A stretch of DNA of 64,000 bases, from contig BSYO01000022.1 in the NCBI GenBank assembly GCA_033239525.1, forward strand, positions 8,265,947-8,329,946, in the 5' to 3' direction. Source of the DNA: Nepenthes gracilis. Lineage: Eukaryota; Streptophyta; Magnoliopsida; Caryophyllales; Nepenthaceae. Under the pieces are notes generated by a model. It saw only the letters and a list, made by a program, of their open reading frames with translations. It had not been told where the DNA came from and did not search any database. Each line of letters starts with the position of its first letter. The stretch's first letter is position 1. Position numbers and translations under genes: made by a program. This document shows, piece after piece, positions 57,636-64,000 of this stretch.

Positions 57636-58627
57636 TGTAATACCCAGATCTCCATTCGATTTATTTGGATATAATTGTTATTTTGGATTAATTTGATGTG
57701 TTAAAAATTGATTATATTTTTACAAAATTTTGAAAAAAATCGGATCAACAAGCTAATATCTGAAGCGCGCTCGAGAAATGCCCGAGTGTCAATTTCAGTG
57801 GGCTTGTGCCCAAGGTGCGTCCAAGGCCGTGCCTGAGCGTTGAAAGTTATGACTTGGTGCTTGAGGTTTGCCTAAGTTGTTGCTCGACTGCCGCTGTTGG
57901 TATATAAGCGGCTATGGGGCATTGTGTTTACCATTTTCGTGCAAAAATGGCATAGAGGAGAGAGAGAGAAGAAGGAAGAGGAGAGAGGAAGAGAGATAAG
58001 GTAGATTGGTACATATTTTGGTCAAATTTTCTTTATATAATATCCAGGTAAATATTTATACGTCTTATCCTTAATTTGTTTTAGTGTTTGATTTATTTTA
58101 CTTATATTTTGAATGTTTGGTTTCATACATGTTATTTTTATCTAGCATATCTGTTTCTCTTCATGCATGCATATAGTTTTATAGGATGTTTGAAGGCTTT
58201 GTTCAAGTTTTATAAGTAATTGAGGGTTTTGTTATTTTATAAAAAATAAATAAATAAATATCACATTTTCTATTTCTCATCCTTTTAGAGTAGATGGCTT
58301 GAATATCTTGTAGGAGTTGGAGAGATTTGACATGGTATCATTTATTTGGTGAGTTTAGTTTTATTTTTCGATTAGATATATATCAAACGTACTCTAGATT
58401 TTGTATTTAGCTGGATGTAAGCCTTTGGATATGTATTAAGATATCGGGTCAGTGTGTGATGGATATGTATATGAATTTGGTCTACCACCTCCCTAACAAT
58501 TTATATGGAGCAGGTCGTATGTTTGATATTATTTGGATGGTTGTCGATGAGGTCTTATGATAAATTTTGGGTCTATTTACGTTTATTATTATTATTATTA
58601 TTATTTGGATGATGAAATTTTATAGTC
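57636..58627 (+). repeat. Truncated chromovirus LTR
   Basis: Starts TGTAATACCCAGATCTCC, has the GC-rich part (57765-57900), a TATA box (TATATAAGCGGC, 57901) and a purine tract (57950-58000). It is cut off by the start of the next LTR at 58628. Confidence 0.68.
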
Positions 58628-61160
58628 TGTATAAGGCTCGAGTTCTTGATTTATGATAATTATTGTTAATTAAACTAATATAATTACAATTGAGGTCAAA
58701 AAATGTGAAAAATTGAATTAAAGAGTCAAAATTGGACCGTTTGACTTGATGTCTAAGAGAGGCCTGACCCGCATCTAAGCGTGAAAATCAGTGGCTCCAC
58801 ACTTGAGGCTCGCCCAAGAGCCACTCAAGTGGTTGATTGGCTGAATAGGCCTGCTCGATGCACACCTGAATCATGCTCGAGCACAATAAACTTGTGGCCT
58901 AATGCTCGACATAAGCCTAATGCACGCTCAAGAGCTAGAGGTTTTTGTTATTTTTCAGAGGATTTTGAGAGCTAGAGAGAGAAGTAGCCAAGGATAAGAG
59001 AGAGAGGAAGAGAGGGGAAGTTAAGGAACTTGAATTTCAGCTGATCCAAGTGAGAATTTAGGTAAATCAAGCCAAAATAAGTGTACATCTAAGTCTCTTT
59101 CCTTTCTTGTTAATTTTTGCTAATATCTTGAAACATTTTCTTATCTAAATGCTCATATATGCTTTGAAAACTCAAAGTATAATGTTATGTTAAACATGCA
59201 TGTACATTCTCCATCATTTTGTAAGAAAATTTCATGCAAACTTCCTACATATGTTCAAGTTACATATATATATGTTTTGCATATTGTAATACAGCTATAT
59301 ACGTGTCTTAAATTAATGGTTTGATGAACTTACGTGTGATAAATTTTGCATCTAATGTTACAGTAGGTTCTGGACTTATAATATATGCTTTCATGTTTAG
59401 AAATTTGACTAATTAAGCCATGCATGTAATGTATATTAACTAAAATTGTAGAAATTTGATCATGCTAATAATTTTTGCTAATTTTATTGAATTGTATCGA
59501 ATTTTATGTCTTAAATTTGTACATAAGGCTTTGTAGGTTTTAAATTATTAATCATATGTCTTACATGAGCTGAAAAATGCATGTAATTTATCCTACATAA
59601 TTTGAAATTTAGTATATTTGTTGATTTTATACACTGTTGTTGAATTTCTATACCTTATGGTAAATTTTATACACCGCATGCTAATTTGGCATCTCATATG
59701 TTAAAATTACATCATAGCATGATTTTTCACAGAATATATAAGTTTATTATGAAAAAAAAACACAAAATTATGTGTAGAAACTCTACGATTATGTTAAGTT
59801 TTGATGAATTGTTTTCTTGAAGGGTAAAAATTAAGAATTACAAAGAGAAGTTGGAGTTTTTCAAAGTTAAACACTGAACCATGAATAATAATTCAGCGGG
59901 TAGTATATTATGATATATCTTAATATATTATAATGATATATCGATATCTAAACTTATGTAACCGTGGGCTAAGATGCAACACTTCATCCTATCTATAGGA
60001 TAATATGTAAACGATCTATTTACGGGTATTGAATAGTATCATATGATCTTTAATTATGTAGGAGTATATATAATTAGGTTTTCGATTGTTCTTTTCTTTA
60101 ATTGGTAAAGCCTATTAGACTTGAGTCCTAAAGAAAAATAAGAATTGAATATGTTTTACTGACTAAGATTAAAAAAAACATGATAAGGACAAGTTGAAAA
60201 ATCTGTATTAAACTGAACATATATTTAACTGAAATTTCATGGTATATCATTGAATTCAAATTTATTGATCCTTCCATTATATTTTCAATACAAAAATATG
60301 TATATATTTATTATTATATAGTACCTTACTGAATTTTTGACTCACTCTCTTACTATTTTACTAATTTTTCAGATGAGATATATGAGTTCTTATCAGATAA
60401 GCATGAATGAAAAGTGGAGAGCTTTTATGGAGAATTTAGAATGAAATTTCATGAATGTTTATTATTGTTAATTGTATATGAACAGTTTTCAGTTGCATAA
60501 TTTGATGTATGATGGAGTCCAAATAGTAGTTAGCAGCCTTAAAATGGTCTATTGTAGTTTTGAACAATCGTTAATGTATGTTATTATGTTCCGAATAGTA
60601 TTAGCAGTCTTTTAGTGTGATGTATGACATTCCGAATAGCATTACAATATTTTAGATGGTGTATTATGACCTCAAACAATGGGCTAAAGGTTAATGAAAT
60701 GTCAAGCAAGTTAAGGACTTATGTTATTGTGGTTTATGTTTATATCGGGTTGTCCAATGATTGATCATAGAGTATCAAATTTTGGCATATGATTCATTTC
60801 CGTTGTATTTTGTACTCTGATTATGTTTTTAGGTAGGCATCGCTCATTACGTAAGATTTAAGATCACATTTTGGATTGGTATCGGCATCACAAGTGACGT
60901 GGCACATATTTTGGGTCCTGTATATAATTTTGAGATATTTTAATTATGGTCGGTCGAGATATCGATATAGAGTTTACGTCCAAATGATTAATAAAAGGAT
61001 TAATGGAATAATAATATTATTAATAATTAAGAGTTAAATTGAAATCTGTATTTGGGACATGATAGATTGCCTGTTGACATGCCCAGGTTAGAATTTGTTA
61101 TATTTATTTTGAAATTTATTAATTTATTATTTAGACTTATTTTGATCCAAATTCGTGACA
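58628..61160 (+). repeat. Chromovirus LTR (about 2.5 kb)
   Basis: Starts TGTATAAGGCTCGAG, aligned with the start of the minus LTR at 55781. GC-rich part at 58760-58940, purine tract at 58968-59035, TGCCCAGGTTAGAATTTG at 61079, end ATTCGTGACA at 61160. Confidence 0.7.
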
Positions 61161-61163
61161 ATA

Positions 61164-61176
61164 GTGATATCAGAAG
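61164..61176 (+). other. Primer-binding site, decayed
   Basis: TGATATCAGAAGAG in place of TGGTATCAGAG; its flanks match those of the site at 57433 (…TAGGTCAATTTGAG). Confidence 0.6.
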
Positions 61177-61263
61177 AGTCACGATGAGAGGTCTCTTAGG
61201 TCAATTTGAGTCAAATATAGGAAAGTTTATTGATTAAATATTTTTCTTGATAGGTGATTGTTA

Positions 61264-61311
61264 TGGCGGATAATAGAAAGTCTAGAAGTGGAGGTTTTGG
61301 TTCAAACCGGT
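61264..61311 (+). pseudogene. gag start of the chromovirus
   Basis: MADNRKSRSGGFGSNR then a stop; right after it the sequence jumps to the end of RT, so most of gag and pol is deleted. Confidence 0.55.
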
Positions 61312-61339
61312 AAGATAACTATTTAGCTATAATGGGTTG

Positions 61340-62075
61340 TTTGCTCATTTTAGGATTACGTTGCAAATTTTGAGAGATAGGCAATTGTTTGTCAAATTGA
61401 AGAAGTGTGAATTCTGATTGAAAAATATTTTATTTTTGAGTCATATCATTTCCAAGGGTGCCATATCTATGGATCTAAAGAACATGAAAATGGTGGCCAA
61501 TTGGAAGAGAACAACAAATGTTATAGAGATATGGAGTTTCTTTAGTCTAATTGGATATTATATATGGTCTATGAAAATTTTTTTGAGGATTACGGTGCCT
61601 CTGACTTGATTGACATAGAGCGGACGATATTGCTTTGGAATAATGATTGTGAGGATAGCTTCCAGGAATTGAAGGGGAGATTGACGACGGTGCCGATATT
61701 ATTTATCCCTAATTAATCAAGTGAATTTGCAGTATACTGTGGTACATCTAAAAAGGGTTTGTGATGTATTTTGATGCAACATGGTCGGGTGGTTGCCTAT
61801 GGGTCAAAATAGTTCAAAGTTTATGAGCAGAATTATCCTACCTATAATTTAGAGTTTGCAGCTATGATCTTTACTTTGAAAATTTAGAGACACTACCTGT
61901 ATGGGAAAAATCTTATGATTTACTCAGATAATAAAAGTTTAAAATATCTATTTTCGTAAAAAGAATTGAATATGCAGCAGTGGAAGTTGATGGGTTTATT
62001 AAATGATTATAATTGTGAGATTCAATATCAGTCGAAAAAGGCAAATATATTTACTAATGCTTTGAGTAGAAATTA
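61340..62075 (+). pseudogene. Chromovirus RT end and RNase H (decayed)
   Basis: RT end: …ITLQILRDRQLFVKLKKCEF, stop, …ILFLSHIISKGAISMD…, …VANWKRTTNVIEIWSFF…IGYY…. RNase H: …LKIW(stop)HYLYGKNLMIYSDNKSLK and …KKANIFTNALSRN at the end (normally …VADALSR). This wording is that of plant chromoviruses of the Tekay/Del group, unlike the Tat elements around it. Several stops and frame changes; no integrase follows. Confidence 0.85.
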
Positions 62076-62129
62076 TTCGGGTTTCATGACACATTTGATA
62101 ATTAAGGAATGAGAAATACTTGATGAAAT

Positions 62130-64000
62130 AAAAAATTACATGATGGCGGGGAGCTGAGATAGCACCTTCGTTCCTTGGAGGCCTGCCAACACTTTTCCAT
62201 CCATCCTAGCCTATCGTGCTTTGTTCCTCTTATCACCTGGAAGAAGGCCCTGTATTTTTCTATAGATTTAGCCCTGAACGTGGATAGGGAAGAGATCTTA
62301 CCCATGAATATCTATATATCTCATGATGTCTTTGGGGCCTCCGGTAGAGCATTGTATCAGTCTTTTTCAGGTTGGCTCTATGCTTTGGTTAGAGTTGAAA
62401 AAACTTCAAAGTGAGGAAACTACCTAGCTGTCACTCCAAACGCACATTTGGCTGGGTTGAACTTCCTGTTGTAATTCCTTAGTGTCTAGAACAACTTGGC
62501 AAGGTTCTAATGTAGTGCATTAACATGTCGTTGAAATATACCTTCATGTTGTAGTTGATCTAGTTAGTGAATGTTTTATTAACAAGTCGCTGGTAATTAG
62601 GTCCCACAATAATGGCACAATTTTGTAGCAGTGCACAGTCCATGGGGAATGGTATGCTCTTCATCTGAAGAATCCATGCATATTTAGTGTAGCTTGAGTA
62701 GCCATTTATGAAGCTCAGAAGTTGGTGCTCAAAGGTCAAGTCTATGAGCAGGTCGATTCAAGGTAACGGAAAACTATTTTAGGATATACCTTATTACATT
62801 TATGAAGTCAATAATGTCCTCCCACTTACATTAGCCTTTTTGTCCATCACTACGTTGAACAACCACTTTAAGTATTGCACCTTTTAGATGGTCAGCTTTT
62901 TGATTTCTTCTTTCATTGCCTGCAACTTCTTGAGGTAATAGTTTTTTTTTGCTTCTATTGTATCGGTCTATGCCTGGGGGCGAAGTTTAGTTTGTGACAT
63001 ATTGTGTTCAAAAAGATCCCAACCATATCAGCAATGGGTCCAAGTGAAGACGTCTTAGTTAGCCTGAAGGAAAGCTACCAAGTCAACCTAGATTGCATAA
63101 CCCAATCCCAAGCCGATTTGGATGAATCTCTTAGTTCGAAAGGATCCAATGGGACCTTTGTAGTCTCCACAACGGGGGCTTCTTTTGCATTGTAGTTTGA
63201 TACCTTTGGTGAAGGTTCATTAAAGGGATGCAGGGCATGGGCCCTTGTTAGTTGTGTGAAATAGCAATGCCTTTTTATGGCTTGGTCGCCTCTTACCTCG
63301 CCTACCCCCACTGGTATCAAATATTTCATCTTGAGGTATAGGCTAGACATTGCTGCTTCGAAGCTTACTAGGGTTAGCCTCCAAAATATGTCATTGTAGG
63401 TTGATGGTAAGTTGACCATTTATATTATTAAAGTCTTGGTGGAGATCCTGGAGAAAGTCTTTAGGGTTACTCTGAGGCCTATGAGCCCTTTGACCTTGAC
63501 TTGTTGGTTGTTGAGGTTGTACAACGGCCCTTTCGATAGTCAAAGTCGTTGTTTGTCGGTACTAGATGAGTGAAAGAATTAGAGTACAAAAGGTTTATCG
63601 AGCTTCCATTATAAATAAAACTTTTCATAAATTGTAGTCATTTGTTCTATTTGAGATGAAAGTGCTTATAGTGAGGGGATCATAGTGGGAAGAAATTACA
63701 CGGTTGTAATCGTCATCGGTGAAAGCTATTACCTCTCTAGTTTCTTCTTCTTTAATCTTGCTTCTACTTTCGGGTTAAAGTTCCACCATATTGATGGTTC
63801 CAACTATAACCTAATTTCCTAGGGTGTCAAGCTCTGCCCATTTTACTCCCACTCGGAATTTTTTTAAGAAAACCCCTCTTTTTGAGGACTTCAATCTCTT
63901 TCTTGAGATTTTGGAAGTCCTTAATGTTGTGCCCAGGTCTCCTATAGAAGAGGCAATATTTTGACTTGCCGGCCCCTTAGGCATTCCACACCCGATTTGG
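62130..64000 (-). pseudogene. Decayed Tat-lineage gypsy element: RNase H link, RT, protease, gag end
   Basis: On the minus strand, from right to left: gag zinc-knuckle-like end at 63990-63880 (…KYCLFYRRPGHNIKDFQNLKKE…), the protease end at 63419-63075 (…STYNDIFWRLTLVSFEAAMSS…, …GVGEVRGDQAIKRHCY…), broken RT at about 63000-62420 (…LLIDLTFEHQLLSFINGYS…), and the RT-RNase H link at 62305-62150 (…SIEKYRAFFQVIRG…ASKERRCYLSSPP…). Many stops. It continues beyond the right edge. RNase H and integrase are cut off at about 62130, where the chromovirus debris begins. Confidence 0.8.

Noticed and set aside
1..64000. CRISPR array or bacterial-type defence system
   Set aside because: Tandem arrays present have contiguous degenerate units without spacers, and the sequence is plant nuclear DNA.

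Overview
The window is plant nuclear DNA, from an angiosperm and most likely a dicot or similar broad-leaved lineage. The evidence is Ty3/gypsy elements of the Tat type and of a chromovirus (Tekay/Del-like) type, a TRIM, a hAT remnant, AT-rich introns with GT-AG borders, and two recognisable plant gene families: an Iojap-related RsfS homologue and a PITSLRE-type cyclin-dependent kinase (CDKG). It is a repeat-dominated region. Nearly all protein-coding similarity is to decayed transposon proteins or broken gene copies. No complete multi-exon gene of known function is present.

Layout. 1-7376: decayed Tat-lineage gypsy element on the minus strand (LTR, PBS, gag, protease, RT, RNase H, integrase), with an extra ORF on the plus strand cut by the left window edge. 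7377-14050: LTR-like and tandem-repeat DNA, a hAT fragment at 9.8-10.0 kb, a possible solo LTR at 10.5-11.2 kb, and otherwise AT-rich DNA. 14.18-14.93 kb: first exon of an Iojap-related gene (minus) with a duplicated, rearranged 5' end. 15.8-16.85 kb: solo LTR. 18.55-21.38 kb: chromovirus-type LTR and a gag fragment. 21.38-28.8 kb: two CDKG pseudogene pieces (kinase part 21.38-23.57 kb, N-terminal part 26.55-28.18 kb, both minus), a TRIM in the kinase intron, and a large inverted repeat (25.8-26.4 / 28.2-28.8 kb) around the N-terminal piece. 30.7-33.6 kb: small LTR element without polymerase genes. 34.79-37.44 kb: a three-exon candidate gene for a 45-residue membrane protein, the best candidate for a live, easily missed host gene.

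38.31-45.03 kb: a structurally complete but polymerase-less gypsy element (two 1110-bp LTRs, PBS, PPT). It carries gag on one strand and, on the opposite strand, a two-exon gene resembling the plant 'putative gypsy type transposon' (Transposase_28) family. 45.5-52.0 kb: another LTR-PBS unit whose interior and right-hand LTR are dominated by minisatellites. 52.6 kb: TA/TATG microsatellite. 53.2-62.1 kb: nested pile of at least four chromovirus LTRs, ending in gag-start and RT/RNase H debris. 62.1-64 kb: another decayed Tat element on the minus strand.

The elements at 0-7 kb and 38-45 kb share an arrangement: gag or pol on one strand and an extra protein gene on the other strand near the 3' LTR. 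That opposite-strand gene, the hairpin-forming CDKG pseudogene and the 45-residue gene are the most interesting items. All calls come from reading the sequence by eye; no database search was run.
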